Part shown: piece after piece, positions 40,734 to 48,868 of the stretch
Position numbering within the stretch: position 1 is the stretch's first letter
How the letters are laid out: each line of letters starts with the position of its first letter
Notes under the pieces: model-generated
Seen by the model: the letters and a program-made list of their open reading frames with translations, nothing else
Databases searched by the model: none
Told to the model about the DNA's origin: nothing
Origin: DATLGB01 sp038258425
GTDB lineage: Bacteria > Actinomycetota > Thermoleophilia > Solirubrobacterales > Solirubrobacteraceae
Assembly (NCBI GenBank): GCA_038258425.1
Contig: JBBSPV010000003.1
Coordinates: 62,001-126,000 of the forward strand
Length of the DNA stretch: 64,000 bases
Reading direction: 5' to 3'
Program-made: the position numbers and the translations under genes

Positions 40734-41243
40734 TCAGGCCCGGGCGAGCCGAGCGGCGTCGGTCTCGACCGCCGCGAGGGAGGACGGGACATCGTCGCGG
40801 TCGGTGCTCGCCGAGCGGCGCACCACGAGCACGGGAACGGGGCTCGCGTGCAGCACGCGACGGCTGACGCTGCCGAGCATCAGCGAGTGGAGATCACCGT
40901 GGCCGCGCGAGCCCATGAGGACGAGGTCATGGTCCTGGCCGGCCACCTCGATGATCGCCGGGGCCGGAGCGCCGCGCTTGAAGACCGTCGTGACCGGAAC
41001 CTCTGCGGGTATCGCCTCCACGGCGGCCGCGAGCGTGGCCTGACAGGCGCGATCGACCCGCGCCTCGAGGTCGCCGGCGTCGACGGGCGCCCAGGAGGCG
41101 CCGAGACTCCAGGCCAACGGTTCGGGTGCGACCGTGACGACGGTCAGCCGCCCGTGGGTGGCCTGCGCCAGGTCGATGGCCTCGTCGAGGGCGCCCTGCG
41201 CGCTCGAAGAGCCGTCCACGGCGACGAGTAGTCGACGGAACAT
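40734..41243 (-). CDS. Universal stress protein, UspA type
   Basis: 169 residues, one Usp domain. ATP-binding marks are RRLLVAVDGSSSAQGAL at the N-terminus and GSRGHGDLHSLMLGSVSRRV near 115, the G-2x-G-9x-G(S/T) pattern of ATP-binding members. Such proteins respond to starvation or redox stress. It stands alone; the 163 bases upstream (41244-41406) contain no gene. A polar tail (RSASTDRDDVPSSL) extends past the domain. Confidence 0.9.
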   Translation of the reverse strand: MFRRLLVAVDGSSSAQGALDEAIDLAQATHGRLTVVTVAPEPLAWSLGASWAPVDAGDLEARVDRACQATLAAAVEAIPAEVPVTTVFKRGAPAPAIIEVAGQDHDLVLMGSRGHGDLHSLMLGSVSRRVLHASPVPVLVVRRSASTDRDDVPSSLAAVETDAARLARA

Positions 41244-41406
41244 CCTGACCGATCCCCTTCCGTTGGTGGTGAGCCGGCTGGACGCCGGTTCTACCAGTGG
41301 AACTGGGTAAAGTCTCACCCTGCGGGAGCCCCGGAGCCATGAGGCCCCGGCTCCATCTGACGCCGGGCGCCACCCCACGCGCTGCGCAGCGGCTGCCTCG
41401 CGGGCG

Positions 41407-41844
41407 CTACAGCCCGGCGGCGGGCGCGGACTCGCCGCGCTGGGCGGCGGAGGCCTGCGTCTCGGTCTCCCAGCTCGCGGCCGAGCCGAGGCCGGCGCTC
41501 TTGAGCACCTTGAGGCTCAGCAGCGCGCACTTCATCCGCGTGGCGGAGATGTCGATGCCGAGCAGCTCGAGCACGAACGCCTTGTCGAGCCGGACGAGCT
41601 CCTCCACCGGCATGCCGACGACCTCGTCGGAGGTCATGGAGGCCGAGGCCTGCGAGATCGCGCAGCCGTGGCCGGAGAAGGCGACCTGGGCGACCTTGCC
41701 GTCGCGGACCTTGAGCTGGACCTTCAGCTCGTCCCCGCAGAGCGGGTTGGTGTCCTCGAACTCGAGGTCGGCGTCCTCGATCTCGCCCCAGTTGTGCGGG
41801 CGCTTGTAGTGCTCGAGGATCTGCTGGCGGTAGAGGTCGTCCAT
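41407..41844 (-). CDS. sufU: SufU-type Fe-S assembly protein
   Basis: 145 residues. Three conserved cysteines are in NPLCGDEL (near 36), [10 protein letters not shown] (near 60) and RMKCALLSL (near 107), with the Asp of CGD completing the zinc site known from SufU. In Gram-positive systems SufU is the zinc-dependent sulfurtransferase that accepts persulfide from SufS. It is the last gene of the Rrf2-sufC-sufS-sufU operon, 12 bases after sufS. The tail after residue 125 is variable and probably disordered. Confidence 0.94.
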   Translation of the reverse strand: MDDLYRQQILEHYKRPHNWGEIEDADLEFEDTNPLCGDELKVQLKVRDGKVAQVAFSGHGCAISQASASMTSDEVVGMPVEELVRLDKAFVLELLGIDISATRMKCALLSLKVLKSAGLGSAASWETETQASAAQRGESAPAAGL

Positions 41845-41856
41845 CCGGTCCCCAGG

Positions 41857-43089
41857 CTAGGCCGCGTCCGCGTCCAGCTCGAAGACCTCGCGCACCCGGT
41901 GCAGCCCGTCGACGAGCCGCTCGACCTCGTCCGGCGCGGAGTGGATCGCGAAGCTCGCGCGCGAGGAGGCCGGCGCGCCGAGGCGGCGCATGAGCGGCTG
42001 CGCGCAGTGGTGGCCCGCGCGGACGCAGACGCCGCGGCTGCCGAGGATCTCGGCCACGTCGTGGGGGTGCACGCCGTCGAGCACGAAGGAGGCCAGCGCC
42101 ACGCGCTCGGCCACGTCGACCGGTCCGTGCACGGTGAGCCCCGGGACGGTGGCGAGCCGCTCGAGCGCAAGGGAGCCGATCGCCCGGTCGTGCTCGACCA
42201 GCACGTCCGCCCCGAGCCCGGTGACGAAGTCGCACGCCGCCGCGAGCCCGATCGCCTCGGCGATCGACCCCGTGCCGGCCTCGAACTTCGCCGGGCCCTC
42301 GGCGTAAGTGGACTCCTGCTCGCCGACCTTGTTGATCATGTGGCCGCCACCGAGGAACGGCGGCATGGCGCGCAGCAGCTCCAGCTTGCCGTGCAGGACG
42401 CCGATGCCCGTGGGGCCGTAGAGCTTGTGGCCGGTCCAGGCATAGAAGTCGGCGTCCAGGGCGGCGACGTCGACGGGCAGGTGCGGCAGGGCCTGGGAGC
42501 CGTCCACGAGGACGACGGCGCCGGCCGCGTGGGCGCGCCGGGTGATCTCGGCGATCGGGTTGATCGTCGCGAGCACGTTGGAGGCGTGCACGACGCCGAC
42601 GAGCTTCGGCCCGCGGGCCAGCAGCGCGTCGAGGTGGTCGAGGTCGAGGTGGCCGTCGTCGGTGACCCGCACGTAGGCGAGCTCGGCACCCGCGCGCTGG
42701 CAGGCGAGCTGCCAGGGCACGATGTTCGAGTGGTGCTCCATCTCCGTGAGCACGACCAGATCGCCCGCCGAGAGGTTCGTCCCGCCCCACGCGTAGGCGA
42801 CGAGGTTGATCGCCTCCGTGGCGTTGCGCGTGAAGATCGTCTCCGCGGCAGACGAGCCGGCGAACTCGCCGACCGTCACCCGCGCCGCCTCGTAGGCGTC
42901 CGTGGCGCGGGTCGCGAGGTCGTAGACGCCGCGGTGGATGGAGGCCCGGTACTCGCGGTAGTAGCCGTCCATCGCCTCGATGACCGGCAGGGCGGTCTGC
43001 GCGGTCGCGGCGGAGTCGAGGTAGGCGAGCGCGCCGTCGGCGATCACGGGGAACTGCGCGCGCAGGTCGGTGACGTCGAGCACGGACAT
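41857..43089 (-). CDS. sufS: Cysteine desulfurase SufS
   Basis: 410 residues. A PLP enzyme that takes sulfur from cysteine and passes it as persulfide to SufU. YLDSAATAQTALPV opens the fold, EMEHHSNIVPWQ and LVDGSQALPH are PLP-contact strands, the Schiff-base Lys is in WTGHKLYGPTGIG (near 227), and the active-site Cys is in VRAGHHCAQPLM (near 362). This is the group II (SufS) loop type. It starts 2 bases after the sufC stop and probably depends on coupled translation. Confidence 0.96.
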   Translation of the reverse strand: MSVLDVTDLRAQFPVIADGALAYLDSAATAQTALPVIEAMDGYYREYRASIHRGVYDLATRATDAYEAARVTVGEFAGSSAAETIFTRNATEAINLVAYAWGGTNLSAGDLVVLTEMEHHSNIVPWQLACQRAGAELAYVRVTDDGHLDLDHLDALLARGPKLVGVVHASNVLATINPIAEITRRAHAAGAVVLVDGSQALPHLPVDVAALDADFYAWTGHKLYGPTGIGVLHGKLELLRAMPPFLGGGHMINKVGEQESTYAEGPAKFEAGTGSIAEAIGLAAACDFVTGLGADVLVEHDRAIGSLALERLATVPGLTVHGPVDVAERVALASFVLDGVHPHDVAEILGSRGVCVRAGHHCAQPLMRRLGAPASSRASFAIHSAPDEVERLVDGLHRVREVFELDADAA

Positions 43090-43091
43090 GG

Positions 43092-43859
43092 CTAGGCCGC
43101 CGCCTCGACCTCCTCGCGGATGGCCCGGTAGCCCTCCGCGTCGATCTCGGCGACGATCTCCGGGCCGCCCTCCTTGACGATGCGCCCCTCGAACATCACG
43201 TGGACGTGCGTCGGCTCGACGTACTCGAGGATCCGCTGGTAGTGGGTGATGATGAGCACGCCGAGGCCGGTGCGCTCGCGCACGGCGTTGACGCCGGCCG
43301 AGACGATCTTCAGCGCGTCGACGTCGAGGCCGGAGTCCGTCTCGTCGAGCACGGCGAGCTTGGGCTCCTGCAGCGCGAGCTGGAGGATCTCCATGCGCTT
43401 CTTCTCGCCGCCGGAGAAGCCGTCGTTGATGTAGCGGTTGGAGAACTCGCGCGGCACGTTGGTGAGCTCCATCGCCGCCTCGACCGTCTTGCGGAAGTCC
43501 TTCAGCGAGATGGCGGCCTCGCCCCGCGCCTCGCGGTGGGCGTTGATCACCGTGCGCAGGTACTTCGCCACGGTCACGCCGGGAACCGCGACGGGGTACT
43601 GGAAGGCCATGAACAGCCCGGCGCGCGAGCGCTCGTCCGTCGCGGCCTCGGTGATGTCGACGCCGTCGAAGGCGACGGAGCCCTCCGTGACCTCGAGGCC
43701 CGGGGCGCCCATCACGGCGTTGGCGAGCGTCGACTTGCCGGAGCCGTTGGGGCCCATCAGCGCGTGGATCTCGCCGGCGCCGACCGAGAGGTCGACGCCC
43801 TTGAGGATCTGCTTGTCGGCAGCGGAGACGTGGAGGTTGGTGATCTGCAGGTCGGCCAT
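43092..43859 (-). CDS. sufC: Fe-S cluster assembly ATPase SufC
   Basis: 255 residues. An ABC-type ATPase without membrane part that drives conformational change in SufBC2D. Walker A GPNGSGKSTLANAV (near 35), SGGEKKRMEILQLAL (near 145), Walker B KLAVLDETDSGLD and the final VIITHYQRIL His loop are intact. ETDSGLDVDAL is typical of SufC. It sits 9 bases downstream of the Rrf2 regulator and just before sufS; its partners SufB and SufD are encoded about 8 kb away at 32697-35409. Confidence 0.96.
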   Translation of the reverse strand: MADLQITNLHVSAADKQILKGVDLSVGAGEIHALMGPNGSGKSTLANAVMGAPGLEVTEGSVAFDGVDITEAATDERSRAGLFMAFQYPVAVPGVTVAKYLRTVINAHREARGEAAISLKDFRKTVEAAMELTNVPREFSNRYINDGFSGGEKKRMEILQLALQEPKLAVLDETDSGLDVDALKIVSAGVNAVRERTGLGVLIITHYQRILEYVEPTHVHVMFEGRIVKEGGPEIVAEIDAEGYRAIREEVEAAA

Positions 43860-43868
43860 GGGGGGATC

Positions 43869-44351
43869 TCAGCTCGGTCGGGGGTCGAGGGGGGACAGCT
43901 CGGCGAGGTCGGGCTCGCGGGTCGCGAAGGCGACGAGCTCGGCGAGGGTGGTGCGCTGCAGGGAGGCGATGACGCCGAGCTGCACGCGGGTCCAGAGGAG
44001 CTTGGTGGCGCAGTGCTGCGCGTCGGCGTCGTGGTGGGAGCACTGGACGCGGTGCTCGGACCCGGGGTCGTCCACGAAGCAGTCCATGGGCGCGATGGCG
44101 CCCTCGAGGGCGAGGACGACGCGGTCCATGCTGACCTCCTCCGCCGGGCGGGCCAGCACGTAGCCGCCGTGGGCGCCGCGCGTGGAGGTCACGAGACCGG
44201 CCTTCTTGAGTAGCGCGGCGATGCGCTCGAGGTAGGCGAGCGGAAGCTGCTCGGCCTCCGCGACGGACTTCAGGGAGACCGGATGGGAGCCGCCATGGCT
44301 TCCCAGCCGGATCAGCAGCCGGACGCCGTACTCAGCTTTCGTCGTGAACAT
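43869..44351 (-). CDS. Rrf2-family Fe-S-sensing regulator (IscR/SufR-like)
   Basis: 160 residues. A winged helix (about 1-75, MFTTKAEYGVRLLIRLGSHG and LKKAGLVTSTRGAHGGYVLA) is followed by a cluster loop with three cysteines, MDCFVDDPG, RVQCSHHD and AQHCATKLLW. The spacing is wider than in E. coli IscR but the same type. It probably binds a [2Fe-2S] or [4Fe-4S] cluster and represses suf genes when clusters are plentiful. First gene of the sufCSU operon. The palindromes at 44361-44385 (its own promoter) and 35746-35770 are the predicted sites. Confidence 0.9.
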   Translation of the reverse strand: MFTTKAEYGVRLLIRLGSHGGSHPVSLKSVAEAEQLPLAYLERIAALLKKAGLVTSTRGAHGGYVLARPAEEVSMDRVVLALEGAIAPMDCFVDDPGSEHRVQCSHHDADAQHCATKLLWTRVQLGVIASLQRTTLAELVAFATREPDLAELSPLDPRPS

Positions 44352-44360
44352 CACGAGCTC

Positions 44361-44385
44361 AAATCCTACCACTGCGGTCAGGATT
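44361..44385 (-). promoter_or_regulatory. Promoter and palindrome of the Rrf2-sufCSU operon
   Basis: AAATCCTACC (44361-44370)-N5-GGTCAGGATT (44376-44385) is an imperfect palindrome related to the perfect one at 35746-35770. They share left-arm AAnTCCnACC, the 5-base centre and the right-arm GGTC start. On the minus strand it contains TAGGAT (complement of 44363-44368), a good -10, 11 nt before the ATG at 44351. Binding here would block polymerase, giving autoregulation. Confidence 0.6.
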
Positions 44386-44407
44386 GCCCGCGCGGCTCCG
44401 CCGGGGG

Positions 44408-44448
44408 TGACCGCACTTGCGGTCGCACGCGGTCCGCAAGTGCGGTCA
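44408..44448. promoter_or_regulatory. Perfect 15-bp inverted repeat upstream of the SRAP gene
   Basis: TGACCGCACTTGCGG (44408-44422) and CCGCAAGTGCGGTCA (44434-44448) are exact reverse complements separated by 11 bases. The right arm ends 7 bases before TACGCT (44456-44461), the probable -10 of the SRAP gene, so it occupies the -35 region. It does not resemble the actinobacterial LexA box. The two flanking genes diverge, so a terminator is unlikely; an operator is the simpler reading. Confidence 0.65.
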
Positions 44449-44468
44449 CGGGTCGTACGCTGGCGGCC

Positions 44469-45155
44469 ATGTGCGGGCGCTACACGCTCACGACGGGCGA
44501 CCACCGGGCGCTGGCGGACCGCTTCGGGGCGGCCATGCCGGGGTCGGGCGGCCTGGAGCGCTTCAACGTCGCGCCGACGGAGGACGCCGTCGCCGTCGTG
44601 CGGGGCAAGGACGGCGGCCGCGAGGCGCACCTCGTGCGCTGGAGCTTCGTCCCCGGCTACGCCAAGGACCTCAAGGGGCCGCCGATGTTCAACGCGCGGG
44701 CGGAGACCGTCGCCACGAAGGCGCCGTTCAAGGCCCGCCTCGAGAGCCCCCGCGGGCGCTGCCTGATCGTCGCGGACGGCTTCTACGAGTGGCTGCGCCC
44801 GGAGGACAAGAAGGCGCCGCGCGTGCCCTTCCGCTTCACCGTCGACGGCGGTGAGCCGTTCGCCTTCGCGGGCCTCTGGGGCTGGTCGCGGCCGCAGGGC
44901 GGCTGGCTCGCCTCGGCGACGATCGTCACGACGACCCCGAACCCGCTCGTGGCGCGGCTGCACGACCGCATGCCGGTCATCCTGCCGGGCCCGGAGGCCG
45001 AGGCCGCCTGGCTCTCCGACGACCTCTCCCCGGCGGACGCCCGGGAGCTGCTCGTCCCGCTCGAGGCGCAGCGCATGCGGTCCGTGCCGGCGAACCCGCG
45101 CGTGAACCGGAGCGGGCTCGACGACGAGGGGCCGGACCTGCTGCAGGCGGCATGA
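44469..45155 (+). CDS. SOS response-associated peptidase family protein (SRAP; YedK/HMCES type)
   Basis: 228 residues. SRAP proteins covalently cap abasic sites in single-stranded DNA through Cys2. Here the protein starts MCGRYTL, so Cys2 is present once the Met is removed. FNARAET (Asn near 75), DGFYEW (Glu near 105) and LHDRMPVILP (His near 165) complete the active site. The ATG at 44469 has TACGCT 7 nt upstream, indicating a leaderless transcript; the longer frame from 44283 would hide Cys2 and is rejected. Its stop overlaps the exonuclease III start (ATGA). Confidence 0.95.
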   Translation: MCGRYTLTTGDHRALADRFGAAMPGSGGLERFNVAPTEDAVAVVRGKDGGREAHLVRWSFVPGYAKDLKGPPMFNARAETVATKAPFKARLESPRGRCLIVADGFYEWLRPEDKKAPRVPFRFTVDGGEPFAFAGLWGWSRPQGGWLASATIVTTTPNPLVARLHDRMPVILPGPEAEAAWLSDDLSPADARELLVPLEAQRMRSVPANPRVNRSGLDDEGPDLLQAA

Positions 45156-45916
45156 AGCTCGTCACCTGGAACGTGAACTCGCTGAAGGCCCGCCTGCCGC
45201 GCGTGCTCGAGCTGCTCGAGGCCCACGCCCCCGACGTCGTGCTGCTGCAGGAGACCAAGACGGAGGCCGGCGCGTTCCCGGGCGCCGAGCTCGCGGCCGC
45301 CGGCTACCGGGCGGCGCATCACTCCGCCGGGCGCTGGGCCGGGGTGGCCGTCCTCGCCCGCGAGACGCCGGCCGAGCTGCGCGCGGGGCTGCCCCGCGAA
45401 CCGGCGGCCGACGAGGCGCGCTGGCTCGAGGCCACCGTCGCCGGGGTGCGCTTCGCGGCCGTCTACGTCCCCAACGGCCGCGCCGTGGACTCGGAGTTCT
45501 ACGTCGCCAAGCTCGCCTTCCTCGACGCTGCGGCCGAGCGCATCCGCACGCTCGCGGCCGAGGGCCCGCTCGTCGTGGCGGGCGACTTCAACGTCTGCCC
45601 CACCGACCTCGACGTCTACGACCCCGCGGCCTTCGAGGGCGCCACGCACGTGACCGAGCCCGAGCGCCGGCGCTTTCGCGCGCTGGTGGAGGCCGGCACC
45701 GTGGACGCGTTCCGCCACCTGCATCCGGACGAGCCCGGCTTCACCTGGTGGGACTACCGCGCCGGCCACTTCCACAAGAAGCTCGGCCTGCGCATCGACG
45801 CGGTGCTGGTGACGCCCGAGCTCGCCGGCGGCCTTGAGTCCTGCGGGATCGACCGCGGCTTCCGCAAGGGGCCGAAACCGTCGGACCACGCGCCCCTGCT
45901 CGCGGAGTGGGCGTGA
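45152..45916 (+). CDS. xthA: Exodeoxyribonuclease III / AP endonuclease
   Basis: 254 residues, typical. It cuts the backbone at abasic sites and degrades 3' ends. TWNVNSLKARLPRVLELL, LLQETKTEAGAFP (Glu near 34), VVAGDFNVCPTDLDVYDP and the final SDHAPLLAEW provide the metal and catalytic residues of the Xth family. The ATG overlaps the SRAP stop by 4 bases, so an abasic-site shield and an abasic-site nuclease are translated together. A weak hairpin follows at 45939-45954. Confidence 0.94.
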   Translation: MKLVTWNVNSLKARLPRVLELLEAHAPDVVLLQETKTEAGAFPGAELAAAGYRAAHHSAGRWAGVAVLARETPAELRAGLPREPAADEARWLEATVAGVRFAAVYVPNGRAVDSEFYVAKLAFLDAAAERIRTLAAEGPLVVAGDFNVCPTDLDVYDPAAFEGATHVTEPERRRFRALVEAGTVDAFRHLHPDEPGFTWWDYRAGHFHKKLGLRIDAVLVTPELAGGLESCGIDRGFRKGPKPSDHAPLLAEWA

Positions 45917-46012
45917 GGGTCGAGGCCGCCGCGCGAGCCCGCCCGGCTGGGCGGCGCGCCGGCTAGGACCGGCCGCCGCTCGCCGCTTGGCGCTGCGCCC
46001 GGCGGACCTGAC

Positions 46013-47635
46013 ATGCTCACGCTCGCCATGTCCCAGAGCCACAAACGCCTCGTCCTCGCCGCGATGATCTTCGCCGTGGCGATGATGTTCATCGACCAGA
46101 CCATCGTCGCGCTGGCCATCCCGCAGCTCGAGAAGGACCTGTCGCTGAGCGCCACGGGCGCGCAGTGGATCGTCAACGGCTACCTGCTCTCGCTGTCGGC
46201 GCTGTTCGCGTTCGGCGGCAAGCTCTCAGACATCCTCGGGCACCGGCGGATGGTGATCACCGGCGTCGCGCTCTTCGCCGCCGCCTCGGCCCTGTGCGGG
46301 GCGACCCCGACGAGCGGGATCGGCGAGGCGTGGATCATCGTCTTCCGGATCGTCCAGGGCGCGGCCGCCGCCATCCTCTTCCCCTCCGCGCTGGCGATCG
46401 TCATCTCGGCCTATCCGCTGCGCGAGCGCGGCAAGGCGCTCGCCGTGTTCTTCTCGGCCTCCGGCGGGCTGACGGCCGTCGGCCCGCTCGCGGGCGGCTA
46501 CCTGACGGAGTGGACCTGGCGCTCGATCTTCTGGATCAACGTCCCCATCGCCCTGATCGCGATCTTCCTGACCGTCCGGGCCGGGGACGCGATCCCCGAA
46601 CTGCCCAAGGACCAGCGGCCGAGCCGGATCGACGGGCGCGGGGCGGTGCTCATCTCGGGCGGAATGGGCCTGCTGGTCCTCGGCCTGCAGCAGTCGAGCG
46701 TCTGGGGTTGGGGGGACGGCAAGACCTGGGCGTCGATCGTGCTGGGCGCCGGCCTCCTCGCCGCCTTCTGCGTCTGGGAGCTTCGCGTGCCGAACCCGCT
46801 CGTCCGGCTCGACATCTTCGCCAGTCGCGCCTTCGCGGTGGACAACGTCGTGCTCTTCCTGCTCTCGGTCTGCTTCGTGCCGCTGTTCTTCTTCGCGAGC
46901 CTCTACGCCCAGATCGCGCTCGGCGAGAGCGCGACGAACGCCGGCCTGTTCCTGCTCGTGTTCTTCGGCGGCTTCACCATCGCGGCCCAGCGCGGGGGCC
47001 GGGTGCTCGACAGCCGTGGGGCGCGCGCCACGGTCGTGCCCGGCTGCGCGATCGCCGCCGTCGGCTTCTTCCTCTGGGGCTCGCAGGTGCCCGACCTGTC
47101 CTTCGGCAACCAGTGGTACTTCGTCGCCCTCGCCGGGGCCGGCGTCGGCCTCGTGCTGGGCCCGGTGAGCACGGACGCCCTCAACCGCGCCTCCCGGACC
47201 GCCTACGGCGAGGTGACCGGCATCACCCAGACCGTGCGCAACTTCGGGGCGAGCCTCGGCCTGGCGGCGCTCGGGACGATCCTGCTCACGCAGAACACGT
47301 CGCGCCTGGAGACGACCCTCGGCGGCGCCGGGGTGCCGACGCGGCAGGCCGACCGGATCGCCGAGGCGGTGAGCGGCCGCACGGGCGGCGGGAGCGGCGG
47401 GTTCGGCGGCCAGACCGGCGCGCGCGCGAAGGAGCTCTTCGACGCCGTGCAGGTCGACTTCGCCCACTCCATCGGGACCGTGCTCTACGTGATGGCGGGC
47501 GTCATGGCGGTCGCCTTCGTCGTCGCACTCGCGGCCATGCCCGGTGGCCGGGTCGAGGAGGCGGAAGAGGAGGTGCGGCTCGAAACGCAGGCGCAAGGGG
47601 CTGCCGCGGTGCCGGCCGGCCCGGCTCCCGCGTAG
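46013..47635 (+). CDS. DHA2-family MFS efflux pump (14 TMS)
   Basis: 540 residues with about 14 transmembrane helices. Drug:H+ antiporter-2 marks are FIDQTIVALAIPQLEKDL (helix 1), GGKLSDILGHRRM (motif A, near 72), RIVQGAAAAILFPSALAIV and ASGGLTAVGPLAGGYLTEWT (motif C). A glycine-rich loop (GGGSGGFGGQTGARAK, near 455) and an acidic tail end the protein. Exported compound unknown. An ATG at 46028 (MSQSHKRL) is an equally likely start. No regulator is adjacent. Confidence 0.9.
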   Translation: MLTLAMSQSHKRLVLAAMIFAVAMMFIDQTIVALAIPQLEKDLSLSATGAQWIVNGYLLSLSALFAFGGKLSDILGHRRMVITGVALFAAASALCGATPTSGIGEAWIIVFRIVQGAAAAILFPSALAIVISAYPLRERGKALAVFFSASGGLTAVGPLAGGYLTEWTWRSIFWINVPIALIAIFLTVRAGDAIPELPKDQRPSRIDGRGAVLISGGMGLLVLGLQQSSVWGWGDGKTWASIVLGAGLLAAFCVWELRVPNPLVRLDIFASRAFAVDNVVLFLLSVCFVPLFFFASLYAQIALGESATNAGLFLLVFFGGFTIAAQRGGRVLDSRGARATVVPGCAIAAVGFFLWGSQVPDLSFGNQWYFVALAGAGVGLVLGPVSTDALNRASRTAYGEVTGITQTVRNFGASLGLAALGTILLTQNTSRLETTLGGAGVPTRQADRIAEAVSGRTGGGSGGFGGQTGARAKELFDAVQVDFAHSIGTVLYVMAGVMAVAFVVALAAMPGGRVEEAEEEVRLETQAQGAAAVPAGPAPA

Positions 47636-47642
47636 CCGGCGC

Positions 47643-48221
47643 TCAGCCGTCCCCGCGCAGGTGGCTCGTGTCGTTCCAGTCCTCGAGCACGCGGCGCTCG
47701 CGCTCCCAGCCGAGCTCGCACACCGCGGATGTCGCGAGCGCGAGCGCGCCTCCGCGGACGGCCGCCACGCCCATCCAGCGGGCGCCGAACACCCGCAGGA
47801 GGTGGCCGTGGGCGACCAGCGCGACGTCACCGTCGACGCCCAGGACCCGCTCGATCACCCGGTCGGCGCGGGCACCGACCTCGTCGACGGTCTCGCCGTT
47901 CGGGCAGCCGTCCGTCCACACGTCCCAGCCCGGCCGCTCCTCGCGGATCTCCACGGTCGTGCGGCCCTCGTAGTCGCCGTAGTCCCACTCGGCGAGGTCG
48001 GGCTCGAGCTCGGCCCGGTCGCCGAGGCCCGCGAGCCGCGCGGTCTCCGTCGCCCGCTGCAGGGGCGAGGTCAGCACGAGCGCGAGCGATCGGCCGGCGA
48101 GACGCCGGCCCGCCAGCCGCGCCTGCTCACGGCCCTCGTCGGTCAGCGGGACGTCCGTGCGGCCGGTGTGCTTGGCGTCCCGGCTCCACTCCGTCTCTCC
48201 GTGGCGCACGAGCAGGACCAT
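47643..48221 (-). CDS. Histidine phosphatase family protein (phosphoglycerate-mutase-like)
   Basis: 192 residues. VLLVRHGETEWS (catalytic His near 7), TSPLQRATETARL (Arg, near 53), EWDYGDYEG (acid, near 78) and VALVAHGHLLRVF (second His, near 137) form the complete active site of the branch-1 histidine phosphatases. Such enzymes are broad-range phosphatases (PhoE, CobC and others), so the substrate cannot be named. It converges with the MFS gene 7 bases away and follows the amidase by 10 bases. Confidence 0.9.
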   Translation of the reverse strand: MVLLVRHGETEWSRDAKHTGRTDVPLTDEGREQARLAGRRLAGRSLALVLTSPLQRATETARLAGLGDRAELEPDLAEWDYGDYEGRTTVEIREERPGWDVWTDGCPNGETVDEVGARADRVIERVLGVDGDVALVAHGHLLRVFGARWMGVAAVRGGALALATSAVCELGWERERRVLEDWNDTSHLRGDG

Positions 48222-48231
48222 GGTCGTCCTC

Positions 48232-48849
48232 CTACCCGAGCAGGCGCCGGTAACGCCGCATGGTCGCCGCCGTCATGTCCCCGTGCGTCTGGGTCCGCAG
48301 CCGTGCGACGCGCTCGTGGTGGTACGGGGAGGACAGGCTCTCGCTGTGCCCGATCACGTCGCGGGTGCGGATCCCGGCCCGGGCCTGCAGCCAGCGGGTG
48401 AGCGCGAGGCTCGCCCGGCGCTGGCGCGGGTTGCCCATGACGTCGCCGTCGCGCAGGCCGACGTGCTCGATCCCGAAGGCCCGGTCGTTGAGCCCGACCG
48501 TGTGGCGGCACATGTAGCGCAGGCGCACGAGCTGGTGGATCGTGCCGTCCCGCTCGACGATGAAGTGCGCGCACGTGCCCGGCAGCTCGCCGAGCTCCGG
48601 GTCACGCAGGTCGGCGGCGAACGTGTTGTAGGCGGAGCGGTAGGTGCTCGTGGCCGTGTAGTGCTCGACGATGACCTTCGGATGGCGCAGCCGGACGTCG
48701 CGCACGCCGTAGTGGCGCCTCGCGTAGGCGCGCATCTCGGCCCGGCGCCGTGCGCCGAACGGGATGGGCGACCAGACGAGGGCCGGCTTGGGGGCGGCAG
48801 CGGCGGACGGCCCGGCGAGGACCGCGGCGGCGGCGAGAGCCACGAGCAT
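48232..48849 (-). CDS. Secreted N-acetylmuramoyl-L-alanine amidase (Amidase_2 type)
   Basis: 205 residues. A short signal peptide (MLVALAAAAVLAGPSAAAA) exports it. The catalytic domain shows KVIVEHYTATS (first zinc His near 58), THGDM near the C-terminus (second zinc His and acid) and AHFIVERDGTIHQLV and GIEHVG in the standard order of the AmpD/PGRP-like fold. It removes peptide stems from peptidoglycan outside the membrane. Downstream lies the histidine phosphatase; upstream it is divergent from an oxidoreductase with only 19 bases between starts. Confidence 0.88.
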   Translation of the reverse strand: MLVALAAAAVLAGPSAAAAPKPALVWSPIPFGARRRAEMRAYARRHYGVRDVRLRHPKVIVEHYTATSTYRSAYNTFAADLRDPELGELPGTCAHFIVERDGTIHQLVRLRYMCRHTVGLNDRAFGIEHVGLRDGDVMGNPRQRRASLALTRWLQARAGIRTRDVIGHSESLSSPYHHERVARLRTQTHGDMTAATMRRYRRLLG

Positions 48850-48868
48850 GCCCGGTAGCTTTGCAGGC

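Noticed and set aside
45939..45954. CCGCCC-N4-GGGCGG hairpin after exonuclease III.
   Set aside because: Only a 6-bp stem; such hairpins are common in this GC range, so it is not called a terminator.
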